NCBI GenBank assembly: GCA_030737835.1
Contig: JAUJYN010000052.1
Coordinates: 522,016 to 586,015, forward strand
DNA: 64,000 nt
Source: Acorus gramineus
Lineage: Eukaryota; Streptophyta; Magnoliopsida; Acorales; Acoraceae
Reading direction: 5' to 3'
The translations under genes were made by a program, and so were the position numbers. The notes under the pieces were generated by a model. The model was not told the DNA's origin. It saw only the letters and a program-made list of their open reading frames with translations, and made no database searches. Positions 49,476 through 62,091 of this stretch are shown one piece after another; position 1 is the stretch's first letter, and every line of letters begins with the position of its first letter.

Positions 49476-52400
49476 TCAGAAAATACCTGGGGCGGAGAAA
49501 AGATCAGGATAAGTAGAACATATGTCCTCTTCGCGTTCCCACGTAGACTCAGCCCTAGAATGGTGTTGCCACCGCACTTTAACCATTGGTATAGTACGGT
49601 TGCGCAACACATGTTCCGTGCGATCCAAAATCTCGACGGGTCGCTCGATTAGAGTAAGATCCTCCTCCAACCGCAACGGCCCATACTCAATAACATGAGA
49701 GGGATCACGAACATATCGCCTCAGCTGAGATACGTGAAACACGTTGTGGACTTGCGATAACTGTGGAGGTAATGCCAATCGATAAGCTACCTCACCAACA
49801 CGCTCAAGGATCATAAAGGGACCAATAAATCTAGGACTAAGCTTTCCTCGAATGCCGAACCGTGAGACACCTCTCGTAGGAGAGACTTTCAAGAATACAT
49901 GATCACCAACTTCAAACTGAAGAGGTTTTCGACGCTGATCAGCATAGCTTTTCTGACGATTCTGGGCTGCTCGAATGCGATCGCGAATCAAGTTAACCCT
50001 CTCGGATGTATCTCGAAATATATCAGGACCCAAAAGTTGACGCTCTCCAACCTCATCCCAGCACAACGGTGACCTGCAACTGCGACCATACAGTGCCTCG
50101 TATGGTGCCATCTGAATGCTTGCTTGATAGCTGTTGTTATAAGCGAACTCTACTAGTGGAAGATGATCCTCCCAACTACCACCAGAGTCGATTATACAAG
50201 CTCGAAGCATGTCTTCGAGAATCTGAATGGTGCGCTCAGACTGACCATCAGTCTGAGGATGAAAAGCCGTACTAAAGTCCAATCTTGTTCCAAGAGCTTC
50301 ATGAAGACTGCGCCAAAAACGCGATGTAAAGCGTGTATCCCGATCAGATACAATACTGACCGGAACACCATGAAGTCGAATAATCTCTTGAACAAACAAT
50401 CGCGCTAACACCTCAGGTGAATCTCTCACCTTTATAGCGAGAAAATGAGCAGACTTGGTCAAGCGATCCACTATGACCCAAATAGCATCACGACCCAGTC
50501 GAGTTTTGGGTAAACCTGTGACAAAGTCCATAGTGATGTGTTCCCACTTCCATTGTGGAATGGAAAGGGACTGCAATTCTCCAGAAGGTCTTTGATGCTC
50601 AGCCTTGACACGCTGACAGGTAAGACATTGAGCTACAAACTGAGCTATATCCTTTTTCATGCCAATCCACCAATAGTTCCTGCAGAGATCATGATACATC
50701 TTTGTCCCTCCAGGGTGAAGGGTATATCGTGATCGATGAGCCTCAGAGAGAATTTGGTGACGCAATTCCTTCACTGCAGGGACACATATACGACCACGAA
50801 AGCATAAAACTCCATCTTCACGGATTTGAAAATCAGGATGCTCTCCACGAGCGATAGCCTCCATTTCTGCTATAAGATCAGGGTCATTCTTTTGCGCCAC
50901 ACGGATTTCATCGATTAACATAGGCTCAACCACGAGTCGTGCAAGGAAATGCCCCTCACGAGTCTCCCATACACGAACCAAACTAGCAGCCTCCTCCAAG
51001 AGCTTCCGGTTGTGCACCCTGATGTGAGCAACCGTAGGTGAAGGTCGTCGACTAAGAGCATCCGCAACGACATTCGCCTTTCCGGGATGATAGAGGATTT
51101 GACAATCATAGTCCTTCAAGAACTCAGTCCAACGACGCTGACGATTGTTCAATTCTGGCTGCGACTTTAAATATGTCAAACTCTTGTGGTCCGTGAAGAT
51201 CTCAAACTGCTCCCCATACAGATAGTGACGCCAGATTTTTAGCGCAAAAATGACAGCTGCAAGCTCCAAATCATGAGTGGGATAATTCATTTCATGGGGC
51301 TTCAACTGTCTAGACCCATACGCCACTACATGACCACGTTGCATGAGAACACAGCCAAGACCATGGTGCGATGCATCACAATATACAGAAAAACCATGAC
51401 CACCCAAAGGAAGGGTTAAAACCGGTGCGGACGTCAGACGTCCCTTGAGCTCCTGAAAGCTCTGCTCACAGGCTTCAGACCAATCAAAGTTAACCCCCTT
51501 CTTCGTTAGACGTGTGAGAGGAACTGCAATCTTGGAAAATCCTTCAACGAACCTTCGATAATAACCCGCTAACCCAAGGAAACTTCGAACTTCAGTTGGA
51601 TTAGATGGTCGCTTCCAATCCAGCACTGCGCTAACCTTAGCTGGATCAACAGAAATACCCTCGCCTGAAATGACATGCCCAAGAAACACCACTCTCTTTA
51701 ACCAGAATTCACACTTGCTGAATTTTGCATATAATTGGTGCTTCTTCAAGACGGTCAGGACTGCTCGAAGGTGCTTTGCGTGCTCCTCCTCGCTCTTCGA
51801 ATAGATGAGAATGTCATCTATGAAAACCACCACAAATAGGTCAAGAAAAGGCTTGAAGACACGATTCATCATGTCCATGAAAGCCGCGAGTGCATTTGTC
51901 AATCCGAATGGCATCACTAAAAATTCATAGTGACCATAGCGAGTACGAAATGCAGTTTTCTCAATATCGCCTTGATCTTTAATTGATAATAGCCCGAACG
52001 CAGATCAATCTTTGAAAATACAGAGGCTCCTTGAAGTTGATCGAAAAGATCTTCAATACGAGGAAGAGGGTATCGATTCTTGATAGTCCTCTGGTTCAAC
52101 ATCCTGTAATCGATACAAAGCCTCAAGGTATTGTCTTTCTTCTTAACAAATAAAACTGTTGCTCCCCAGGGAGAGACACTAGGACGAGCGAACCCCTTGT
52201 CTAGAAGTTCCTGAAGCTGCTCTTTCAATACCTTTAGCTCAGCAGGAGCCATCCGGTATGGAGCTTTAGAAATCAGCTCGGTATCAGGAACAAGGTCGAT
52301 AGAAAACTCTATGTCACGATCAGGGGGAAGTCCGGGCAACTCATCTGGAAATACCTCAGGAAATTCAGAAACAATGGGAGTGTCACTGACTGAGGCCTTC

Positions 52401-54097
52401 AAGTCAGTAGTAGCATCCACAATAACTGCTAGATATCCCTCGCACCCTTTATCTAGCAATCTTTGAGCATGAAGAGAAGAGATGAATCCGATTGGATATG
52501 AACCACCGAAACCCTCGAAGTGGAACGATTGCCGTCCAGGAATACGGAAGGTCACAACCTTAGAAAAACAATCGTCACTTGCATGGAAAGTTGACAACCA
52601 ATCCATGCCAAGGATAACATCGAAGCCAAGAATATCGAGAAGAAAGAGATCAGCAGGCATTTCATGTCCATTGATTTGAACCATGCAAGAAGGAAAGCAA
52701 ACCTTGGTGACAACTTGTTCACCAACGGCGGTGGTCACATGAAGTGAGGACATAGAGATGCTAGGCTCCCTTGCCAAGAGTTTTGAAAATTTTGATGATG
52801 TGAATGAATGTGTGGAACCGCAATAAAAAAGAACATGCGCTGAATGACCAGAAATAGAAACAATACCTCTGACAGGATCTCCAGTGGCCTGAGCATCACT
52901 TGGTGTAAGTGCCGCCACACGTGCACGAACAAGCCGCGTAGAACTTCCTTGAGCTTGAGATCGATCTTGGCCTCCTTTGTTATTAAGTTTGGGACAAAAC
53001 GTCTTTATGTGGCCTTGTTCCTTGCAATAAAAACAAGTCCTCGTATCTGGTCCACGAATCTGGTTTGGTGCTGCATGAGGCGCTGGATGAAGTGTCTTCA
53101 AGGGTACGGCTGTAGTAGGTGGTCGCTGATTTGCTTTCTTTGCAGGGGTAAAGTTTTGTTGATCCTGACGACGTTTAACTCGAGCATCACGAGCCTGTGA
53201 TGCCTCTGCACACCCACGCTCAGCTGTGCGCGCGCTCTCCACCAAGTCGAAGAAATTCTCTATCCTCAAAACTTCCACTCGACCCTTGATTTGCCCCCTC
53301 AAACCACCCTCAAATAAGCGACAAAGTTCACCTTCGTCTTCAACAAGATGAGGAGCAAAACGAGACAGTGCAACGAATTGGGCCTCATACTGGTCTACAG
53401 TCATACTATTCTGCTTCAGGTTGGTGAACTCGCTGATCTTTGCTCTTCGTGCAGATGGAGGAAAGTAACGTTTATAGAAGAGCTCCACGAATCGATCCCA
53501 TGCTAGAGTATCATACTCTGCTTTAAGACCCCTCCTGGTAGTCTTCCACCATTGCTCCGCTTCATCACGGAGTTGGAAAGATGCCAGCTTGATTCTTTGA
53601 CGATCTGGGCAATCCATCACATCAAATCTCTTTTCCATCTCAGCAATCCAAGCCTCCGATTCTTTGGAATCACCCATGCCAGTGAACGCAGTTGGACGCG
53701 TCCTCTGGAATCGAGTAAGCCAATCCTCATTAGGATTTATCACAGGGGCAGGAGCCTGAGGATGAACAATTTCTGCCTGAGGAGTGCGAGGAACATGATG
53801 TTCATCTGGAACACCAGCCAGAGGATCTTGGGCAACAGGTGGTGGATCATTCTCGACAACCTCAGCTGGTGCATCATGGTGCAACTGCTGTTGAATCGCA
53901 TTCATCTGTTGAGCTTGTTGTTGCATTTGCGCCTGAATAGCTGCGTACATTCCAGTCAATTGTTGAAGCGACTGATGTACGAGGGCCATAGCAGGATCCA
54001 ACACTGGGGGATCAGCTACTGGAGGATTGACCTCCTCAGGTTCCACTGTTGGAGCGCGAGGTGCACCAGTCACTGGAACATTACGTCTTCGTGCCAT
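49476..54097 (-). mobile_element. gag-pol region of the chromovirus (fossil)
   Basis: Parts in order from the right: gag (about 54.1-53.0 kb) with the retrotransposon gag core and a CCHC knuckle ([14 protein letters not shown]); aspartic protease region (about 52.9-52.5 kb); reverse transcriptase (about 52.3-51.6 kb), including the [10 protein letters not shown] catalytic box; RNase H (about 51.4-51.0 kb; [20 protein letters not shown]); integrase (about 50.8-49.9 kb) with its HHCC region and [19 protein letters not shown]; and a C-terminal chromodomain (about 49.7-49.5 kb; [20 protein letters not shown], then STWEREEDI). The chromodomain and LTR style place it with Tekay/Del chromoviruses, which tend to target heterochromatin. 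Broken, with about one visible interruption. Confidence 0.93.
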
Positions 54098-54141
54098 AGA
54101 AAAATCCTGAATAGATTAACAAACGTTAATATTAATGAAAC

Positions 54142-54148
<7 letters not shown>

Positions 54149-54173
<25 letters not shown>
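54149..54173. repeat. AT microsatellite
   Basis: TA dinucleotide run in the leader between primer site and gag of the chromovirus. Confidence 0.9.
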
Positions 54174-54176
<3 letters not shown>

Positions 54177-54218
54177 TTCCCCTAGACTCAAACCTAACCT
54201 AGGCTCCGACAGGACGTG

Positions 54219-54230
54219 GCTCTGATACCA
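54219..54230 (-). other. Primer binding site, initiator tRNA-Met type
   Basis: TGGTATCAGAGC on the minus strand, two bases after the 5' LTR. It matches the 3' end complement of plant initiator tRNA-Met, as usual for this class. Confidence 0.92.
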
Positions 54231-54232
54231 TC

Positions 54233-56547
54233 TGTAACGCCCCGGTTTACCTAACCGCTAATCGGACGGTAAACGGGTCGCTACCACACCTATATAAAAC
54301 ACAAAACCAAAATGTGCACCTTCTTTTTTTTTTTTTTTTAAACATACTAATATAATAAAACTGAAAATGATAAAACATTAAAACAATATCCAAAATTTCC
54401 AAACCACTCATGGTCATACAAAATATCAGAGTTTGACGGAAACAAAATACTAAAATGAAAAGACATACTAAACCACCCCTATGGGAGCCATCTAACTAAA
54501 ATAAAACCAAATAGTCGGCTACGACTATTATTTATTTTCCAACACTGCTACCTCGAGATCCCTGAAGTATATGAAAAGTTCAAGCTTTGTCTTGATCCCC
54601 AGAAGATGAACTACCTGGTTATGAAACAACCAGCCATTTGGAATAGGGTGAGCGATTAACTCAGTGAATAGACTCACAGACATATTATCTCATATGACAA
54701 TTATATATATATAAAATAAAGTTATGTGAAAAACAAGAATTTCCTTTGATAAATCAATTTAAAATCATGATCATGAACATAAAAGTATTTTAATGCAATC
54801 ACGTGGCCCAATCCTTGGCCCTCTTTGATAAATCAATTTAAAATCATGATCGTGAACATAAAAGTATTTTAATGCAATCACGTGGCCCAATCCTTGGCCC
54901 TCTTTGATAAATCAATTTAAAATCATGATCGTGAACATAAAAGTATTTTAATACAATTACGTGGCCCAATCCTTGGCCCACGTTATAGAAATCATGCAGT
55001 TTAAATGGTATGACCGGGTAGGGTTCTCAATCGGAAGAACCGTTCCCCCAAAACAGGTGTGCCAAGCCCCAAGCGACTAAATCGCTCAAAAAGCTCCCTC
55101 GAGGAGATGTCAGATCTAGAAGACGCTGATGGGTCGCCGCTGCCATCACTACGAGAACACCAGCACAGGATGCCCCGGTTGCTGCAAACTCCAAACAAAG
55201 AAATCTGCCGCTGCAAGGAATGCTTTACCACACCCCTCACCGATCTTAGGACTCTTCGAGTCCTAGACCTTCCTCCCCAAAGGCGAAATACAACGGGGGG
55301 ATTTGTTCTTGAAATATGCTATGATGTGCATCTTAATAAAATCTTCTAGGACTAGGTTGCCTCTACTAGTCCTAAATTTTTTTCAAAAATCTCAAAAATG
55401 ATAATATTTAATCCAAATATTATTTCAAAAACATAAGCATCAGAAATTGTATTATAATAATTCTTGAAACATGAGTAGCATAATTCATGCTATTTAAATG
55501 ACACGATGAAGGAATTAAATCATGCAACTTTATTCAATAAATAATGAAATTTTTACAATATGTACCTCAATAAAATCATGCATAGTTATCATAATATAAA
55601 TGCATGAATAACTTATAATATCGCTAGAAAAATTAATCTAAATCGACATTTGAGAATCAAGAATACATGGTTCTAGGGTAAAAAAAAAACTCATATGAAT
55701 AGATCGGTAAGCCCACTCACCTCGAATGAATCCTAGATCCGGAGAACGAAGCTCGCAATTAGAATCTAGATGAACCATATAAATGATTAATTAAAATCTA
55801 TGATTTAAGCCTACGTCCAAAACCTAAATATCTATCCATAATTAATGGGTATAAATTTTTTTCTCAACAATATAGACCCATATCCACATATACAACACAC
55901 AACCTAAAAAAAATGATCAAAACCTATTTACCATATAACCAGGCACTAAAAGACGAAACCAGAAAAGACAAAAATCAGAAAAGACAAAACAGAAAATATA
56001 GAAAAAATCCAGAAATTCAAAATAATAATAACAAAAATTCATAAAATACTATGAAAACATACATTTTTTTTTATTTTTATAAACATAATTATTAATTGAT
56101 AAAAGTTGAAAATATATAAAACTTATCATGTATTTGTATAAATCATAACCCTCGTATGATTAAAAACTCATATTTTAGAAATCTAAACACAGATCTAATC
56201 TTTAAAATAAATAATAAATCAAAACCCTAAGTTTATGAAGACCTAAAAAAAAATCCAAATATCCAACATACATCTAATAATAATAAATAAAAATCAAAAC
56301 CCTTGTTTTTTTTTTTATTTATAAAATCATAAGAATCTAACAACAAGAACATATATATCAAAACTCTAACTTGATCAAAACTAAAAATCCCATAACATAA
56401 AAATATATTAAATTCTTAAAATAAATAAAAACCCTAATTTTATCTTTAAAATAAATAAAATGAATAAAAACTTAATAACCCAAACATAAATCCAATATCA
56501 CAAAAAAAATAACAATGATTTAGAAGAAAATCAAAAGGTAAGAAGAG

Positions 56548-56584
<37 letters not shown>

Positions 56585-56926
56585 CGCCTAATAGAATACA
56601 CAGCGGCTCACCCTAATTTTTTTTTTCATTAAGGGTGACTATATAGAGGAGAAGAGATGCCATATAAGGAAATTGTATGCACTGCTCACGTGCATGATTT
56701 CCCATGCATATGGGTCCTCTCTGGTTTCCCTCATAAGGCCCATTATGGGCTGAACCCAACACCCCTATTTCATTTACACACACCCACATATTCTAATCTA
56801 ATATCTTATACATTAAAAAAAATAATTAAACATTGAAATTTGATTGGAATACAATTATGTATGCAATGAATATTTTTATTTTAAATAAATAAATAAAATT
56901 TAATTTCAAAATATGCAATCGTCACA
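54233..56926 (-). repeat. 5' LTR of the chromovirus
   Basis: In element sense it begins TGTGACGATTGC at 56926 and ends GGGGCGTTACA at 54233. It has the same 79-bp tandem units (about 54747-54984) and CT run as the other LTR. Confidence 0.95.
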
Positions 56927-56931
56927 GTTAA

Positions 56932-58015
56932 CTTGTGAATCATAACTAAGTTTTATTAGCAAAGAAAGAAGAGTATCATAGAAAGCACAAGAATATCAAA
57001 AGTTACGTAGGCCAACCCCTAAAATTGCATTGCCATAAAATAACATATTTTTTTTAGTATTGTTTTTGAATTATTCTGAATTAACTGCAGCATGAATGTA
57101 TGATCAAACAATGAAACAGCCCGTATTATTGTCCCTATTAAAAAAAATTATTGTGAGTTTATATAATGTACATTTTCAAATATTTTATGAAACTTTTATT
57201 GAATTTCCCGCTTTTCTTCTCGAGTTACTGTCTTTATTTCCACCCTTGGAATCATTATATATTCTCATGTTTCACATTAGAAGGGTGCCATAGTTAGAAA
57301 GCATAGGATAAACAAAAGCTACTTTTAGGCCAAAAAAATTAAATAAACAAGCATACCATGAAAATTATATATATATCTTTTGCATTATTAACTCGTATCA
57401 TATAAATATTTTTGTCAAATCGAGCTATTTAACTCTTAAAGTGATAATTATACATGTTTTTCGCAGATTCATATAATATTATTCATGACTTACTCTGAAT
57501 AATGTAACATTTAATTACACGATTTGATATATATATGCATGATGTAATCTCGGATCAATCATCCCATGAGGATTGCTAAATTTAAATGAAAAATGAACAA
57601 CATCCATAAACAACCCCGTTAAATTAAAGGAAAAGATTCATTTTGGAGAACATGTACTCTCCCTACCAATTTTCACTTATATTAAGAATTTTTTTAAGGT
57701 GGTGGATTGAATAATTTGGTTATTGGGGATCGATAATTATATTACTCATAAAACAGTCTATTTATCGATAAGAAAAAAAAAAAAAAAAACTCAAACTAGA
57801 AATTATGAACAAAGAAAAAGGAGAAAATAAAACCATTAAATAATAATAAAAATACTAAATTACCCCACTTAACAAGGTAAACAACACTGTATTCCGCATT
57901 TACGTGCACAATATCATAAACATTACTACATGCATGGTTACGTGAATTGTTTGTGATGGACATGAAGGGTGATGATACATACATATATTCTCATTCATCC
58001 AAATTAAAACCCCCC
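56932..58015. other. AT-rich spacer, no gene seen
   Basis: The first bases continue the LINE target site (CTTGTGAATC). Two short look-alike stretches (about 56965-57015 and 57285-57340) share a TAGAAAGCA phrase and a TAGGCCAA end. The last few hundred bases may contain the 3' untranslated region of the MYB gene. Confidence 0.4.
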
Positions 58016-58472
58016 TCACCAATAGTTCATCCCAAGATCATCACAGTCGAACATCTGCATACAGTAATCCTGATCCCACACAGAGAAGCCGCCGCCAGTA
58101 GCGCCTTTGCTCGAAAGTGCCCACAACTCATCGTCTTCATCGATGGGGAAAACCCTCTCATCTTCCACGCCCCACAAGCAACCGATCATTGACACGTCGC
58201 GATCAGTACCACCGGTGCTGTCCGAACCATACTCAGTGTTAATGGGGGTCGAGTTCTCTGTGGAGGCGGCAGTGTGGGCCTCAGCCGACGATGGTGGGTC
58301 GACAGTCGTTGTCTGAGCTGCGGCGGCTGCGGCATTGGTGAGTTTGATTAAGGGTTGGTGGGTGACGGGGTCGATACCCAACTTAGTGAGTCTCTTCTTG
58401 ACGTGGGTGTTCCAGTAGTTCTTTATCTCGTTGTCCGTCCTTCCTGGCAGCCTTGCGGCAATCTTAGACCAT
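58016..58472 (-). CDS. R2R3-MYB transcription factor, exon 2
   Basis: Completes R3 ([20 protein letters not shown], then NTHVKKRL) and codes for the C-terminal region. [16 protein letters not shown] follows the domain, the phrase typical of the MYB20/43/85 and MYB40/99 groups. Then come an Ala run, Ser/Thr-rich sequence and an acidic end ([14 protein letters not shown], then [12 protein letters not shown]) that could act as an activation region. The acceptor is TTGTAG, and the split codon AG-A gives Arg. Total protein is 239 residues over both exons. In the named groups such factors regulate lignin and secondary wall genes, but that role is only inferred here. Confidence 0.9.
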
Positions 58473-59606
58473 CTACAATGTAGTCCGTAAACTCGTGTTT
58501 TTATTTTTTTAAAATAGTATATATATCTTATTTAATGAGAGAGATATATTTTATTAAAAATTATATAAGTTTATAATTTATCACATTGCATAAATCTATA
58601 AGTTATCTTCACCATTGCATGTGATAGCCCCTTTTTTTTTAATAGAAATTGCAATTTAAATGTTTTAAGTTCTCTTTTGGGACCCAAATTATTTACTGTT
58701 TAGTTATTTTTTTTTTTGTTCTTGTGGACTAGAAATTAATCACTAAATCATATATATTTTTGTTATTTTGTTAATTTTAGATAAACTGGAGGGATGTTGA
58801 TACACCTTATAGATTATTGCAATCTAATTTTTTTTTTAAGTAATTCTCCAACTATGAGTTTTATTACAAAAAATGTATGATGCTACACAAACGAGGGCTA
58901 ACTGCTAAGGTTGCAGCAGTGGTGGAGCCACCTTGGGCCCCCGGGGAGGGGGGTTCCCATGTCCCCCGTGGATTTTTTTTCTAAAATTCTTTTATTTGTG
59001 ATGAATTAATTTTAATAAGGATAATGTTATATACAGTCATATTTTCAGTCTTTATTTTAATCTACATTTTTTTTTTTAAATAATATACTTTGTATAAGGT
59101 ACATGCTTTCATAAAAAGAAAAAATATATATTCAAATGAATTGCATGAATGTATCTATAGAAAATGTAAAAAAAATTATTGAAGCATATACCTCATTAAT
59201 ATGAGTATACGTGCCATTAATGTTCTATCGATGAACATGAGACTGGAATTGGGGTTTAAAAAAAAATTATGTATTACAACACTCTTTTAATTAGGACCCA
59301 GGTCATGAGTCCCATCAACATGTGAAATTCCTAAACAGCTACAACACATAGTGACATCTTGTTTTGTGAATCATCGATTTGAAATTTGACATATTATTTT
59401 AAAATATGATAAATATATTTTAGAATTATTTAGTGATGTGTTATATGTGAATGTTTTTGTTTCATTTTATACATGTTTATTTTTTAATCAATCATATTGA
59501 AATTAAAAAGAAAATATAATGATACAATTTTAGAAAATATTTACATAAATTACATCAGGCCTCCCTTTTATAAAAATCATATCTCCGTCAATGGGTAGAG
59601 GTTTAC
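58473..59606 (-). other. Intron of the MYB gene
   Basis: 1134 bp, GTAAAC donor and TAG acceptor, at the usual second intron position of R2R3-MYB genes (after LHASLGN-R). It holds a GC-rich fragment at about 58915-58975 (CAGTGGTGGAGCC, then G and C runs) that looks like one end of a hAT-type MITE. The remainder is AT-rich. Confidence 0.85.
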
Positions 59607-59869
59607 CTATTTCCGAGACTGGCATGGAGATCAATGATGAGTTGTTCCTCAGCCTGGGAGAAACTCCCTCTCTTGAGATCAGGTTGGAGGTAGTTCTTCC
59701 AACGGAGTTTGCAACTTTTCCCACATCTCGCGAAGCCAGCGAGTTTTGGGAGTGCCCGCCACCAACACGGCTGGTTAGTGAACATGAACTGAACCAGCTT
59801 CTTGTCCTCCTCGATGGTCCATGGTCCCTTCTTCACCATATGTTTGTCACAACATGGTTGCCTCCCCAT
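59607..59869 (-). CDS. R2R3-MYB transcription factor, exon 1
   Basis: Codes for residues 1-88 in part: [20 protein letters not shown] opens the protein as in most R2R3-MYBs. R2 spans about residues 13-63 and R3 starts at about 66. The usual first intron inside R2 is absent, so R2 and the first half of R3 lie in one exon. Several residues differ from the near-constant family pattern: [20 protein letters not shown] where relatives read [20 protein letters not shown], and [11 protein letters not shown] where relatives have NGQCCWRAVPK. These changes fall in and near the R2 recognition helix. The start is the family-typical MGR. Nuclear DNA-binding protein. Confidence 0.9.
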
Positions 59870-59934
59870 CTCAAGAACAAATTAAAACTATATGAAACAA
59901 GAAATATAAATTAAGCTCTCCCTAGCTACCCATC

Positions 59935-59942
59935 TTTATATA
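59935..59942 (-). promoter_or_regulatory. TATA box of the MYB gene
   Basis: TATATAAA on the minus strand, 66 bases before the ATG. It gives a short leader of about 35 bases. Good fit in motif and distance. Confidence 0.65.
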
Positions 59943-60200
59943 ACAAGAGAACAATGACTTAACCTACTTTGCCAGTTGCCACCGCAGAAATTGGTTCGAA
60001 AGATATACGGGATAACTAATGAATGAAAGTACATGTAGGGAGTGATGAGTTCATGTTCTTGATTATATAATTATAAAAGGTGGACTGTCTGATATGTTCT
60101 CTTTCCATGCCATTAGTTGATGGACCACCATAATTATGTTAAGTTACAACACCCACTGGTCCTGCTTTGCAGCACAGAAACACGTTGATTGGAGGACACA
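59943..60200 (-). promoter_or_regulatory. Upstream region of the MYB gene
   Basis: Likely promoter. Apart from the TATA box no clear, spaced regulatory motif was identified. No other gene lies between here and the window end. Confidence 0.35.
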
Positions 60201-60201
60201 T

Positions 60202-60701
60202 CCTGGAAAAAATCTATACAACCCCTTCTAAATTATTAAAAATCTATATAATCTTCTGACTTTTCTTAAATTCATATGATCACTTAAAAACGCATAGGTA
60301 AATTCAAATAGCATTTTCAGTTAAATTTCAATTGATAGATGAAAAATATTCGGTTTGGTTAAATCTGGATAAAAACATAGTATATCAAAATTGTCATGTA
60401 ATGTGTTAAAAATGTGAAAAGCCTTTTGTAAATGATAATTTTATCTCTTCGGATGGGGTCTTATAATCCATTTGGAGGGTTATTTGGAGAAGGTTATTTA
60501 ATTTATTTTTAATACTTTGCAAGAGATTTTTGGTATACTGTGTTTTTAGCCAGGGTTAATCAAACAAAAAATTCACAAAATATTTATCATTTGTGAGTGA
60601 AAATTTAACTCAGGGGCTAGCTATTTGGGTTTATATAGGTATTTTCAAGGGGTTATATAGATTTCAAGAAACATTAGGGGGTTATATGGATTTCAGGTAA
60701 T
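60202..60701. mobile_element. MITE-like inverted repeat upstream of the MYB gene
   Basis: The left end (CCTGGAAAAAATCTATACAA, followed by CCCCTTCTAA) is inverted at the right end (AGGGGGTTATATGGATTTCA, then GG). A second round of the same TATAACCCC phrase lies inside each arm. Target duplication not clear, class unknown. Confidence 0.55.
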
Positions 60702-62018
60702 TTACGCCACGGTTATTTAAAATTTTCCCTTTTAATTTCTACTGTAGACCAAAATATGAACTCTCTAGGGAAACAAAGCTATCAACATTGAATATGATAA
60801 TAATATGTCTTCAATTATCATATTGGTTGGTAGGAATACCTTATTTCTTCTTGTTTTATTTTAAAAGAACTTTAATCCTTTTATATATGTGAAGAGCAGT
60901 TACAAGATCTGAATTTGAAATTGTTTTACATTGGAGTGTCCCAATATTATTTTATATACTTTGAATGGGCCAAATCAATGACATTTAAAGCCTTTTCAAT
61001 CTTACCAGCCCAATAAATCAAGTGGTTCAGTTGGTGGGACCTAATAAAATAGAAAACCCTAATAGCAAATTAAACTCCCAATACACAAAATTTCCCCCTT
61101 GATAAAAAGTCAGTGCCGTCGCCAGCGGACATGGGCAATCGAAAGGCATTCCAGCCCTTTGTCTCTCTCGACTTCATGTTGTATGTTTGTTTTTTCTTAA
61201 TAAAGCGTATTTTTAATATCTGATTTTGATTTTTTTAATTGATTTGTATTTATTTTTTGTTGATGAATTTGATTTATTTTTGTTGATTGAATTAAGAGAT
61301 TAAAAAATATTAAGCTCATCTTCAATTTTTTAAATTTTGTATGAGTAATATTTGTTTATTTCTTTCAACATCAATTTTAGTCGTGTATATGTAGATAGAA
61401 ATTCATCGAAGTATATATTTATATTAATGAGATATATGCTTTTATATAATATTTTTGTTGGGATTTTTTTTTATATTATTTGAATAGAGTTATTTTTTTA
61501 TGTTGTTAATTTTCAATTGAATCTACAGGTTAGTCATGAACAAGTTTAAAATTATTGACTCATTCTTTAAAGAAAATTATTGTAGATGAATTTATGCAGT
61601 AAAAAATAGTTGGGTGCAACTGAAATAGAAGATATGTAATGTTTTGTTTATTTTTATGATTATTATGTAAATTATCAATGAAATCTTCATCGATGCATTG
61701 ATTTATTAATGAATGACTTGAATTTTGATATTTTTGTTTTAAACTATCATCTTTATATTTATATTTTCTTATAATTTTTTTATTTCAAATATATTGTTTG
61801 GTCCTTGGCCCCCACTTGTTTTAAATCCTGGGTCCGCCCTTGTCTATTACTACGTCTCGATAATCTGTAACGCGCCGCTAGACCAGTGGATTTCCCTTGC
61901 CCTCGTAATCTCAAGCTGTGATAAGATGTAGGGTTTCAAAATAGAAATGTTGCTGACGAAAAAAGACACTATTTTGGATTTTTCAAATAGCCCACAAACC
62001 CGGATTTTTGGCATCACA
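60702..62018. other. AT-rich spacer with partial hAT-type end
   Basis: No gene seen. 61815-61843 (GGCCCCCACTTG, then CCTGGGTCCGCCCTTG) looks like the right end of a hAT-type element whose left end is not certain. A GC-richer patch near 61112-61160 may belong to it. Confidence 0.35.

Positions 62019-62019
<1 letters not shown>

Positions 62020-62088
<69 letters not shown>
62020..62088. repeat. Compound CT and AT microsatellite
   Basis: A CT run (62020-62060) passes directly into an AT run (62061-62088). Confidence 0.95.

Positions 62089-62091
<3 letters not shown>

Larger units (their letters stand above)
46743..56926 (-). mobile_element. Ty3/gypsy chromovirus, Tekay/Del-like, nearly complete (fossil)
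   Basis: Two LTRs of about 2.7 kb flank a gag-pol region read on the minus strand. Both ends are TG..CA, with an exact 5-bp target duplication GTTAA (46738-46742 and 56927-56931). The primer site and polypurine tract are present. By eye the LTRs differ at only about one percent of sites, so insertion is young, on the order of a million years or less at usual plant rates. The reading frame has about one visible break, so it is not whole. It landed in the right-hand target duplication of the LINE at 45199-46727. Confidence 0.95.

Noticed and set aside
55059-55349. 96-residue open frame inside the right chromovirus LTR
   Set aside because: It lies antisense to the element, has no domain, and both LTRs carry it as part of noncoding sequence.
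58917-61850. A possible hAT element spanning MYB exon 1, from GTGGTGGAGCC to GGGTCCGCCCTTG
   Set aside because: The two ends are not inverse copies and the flanking 8 bases differ. They look like ends of separate decayed elements.
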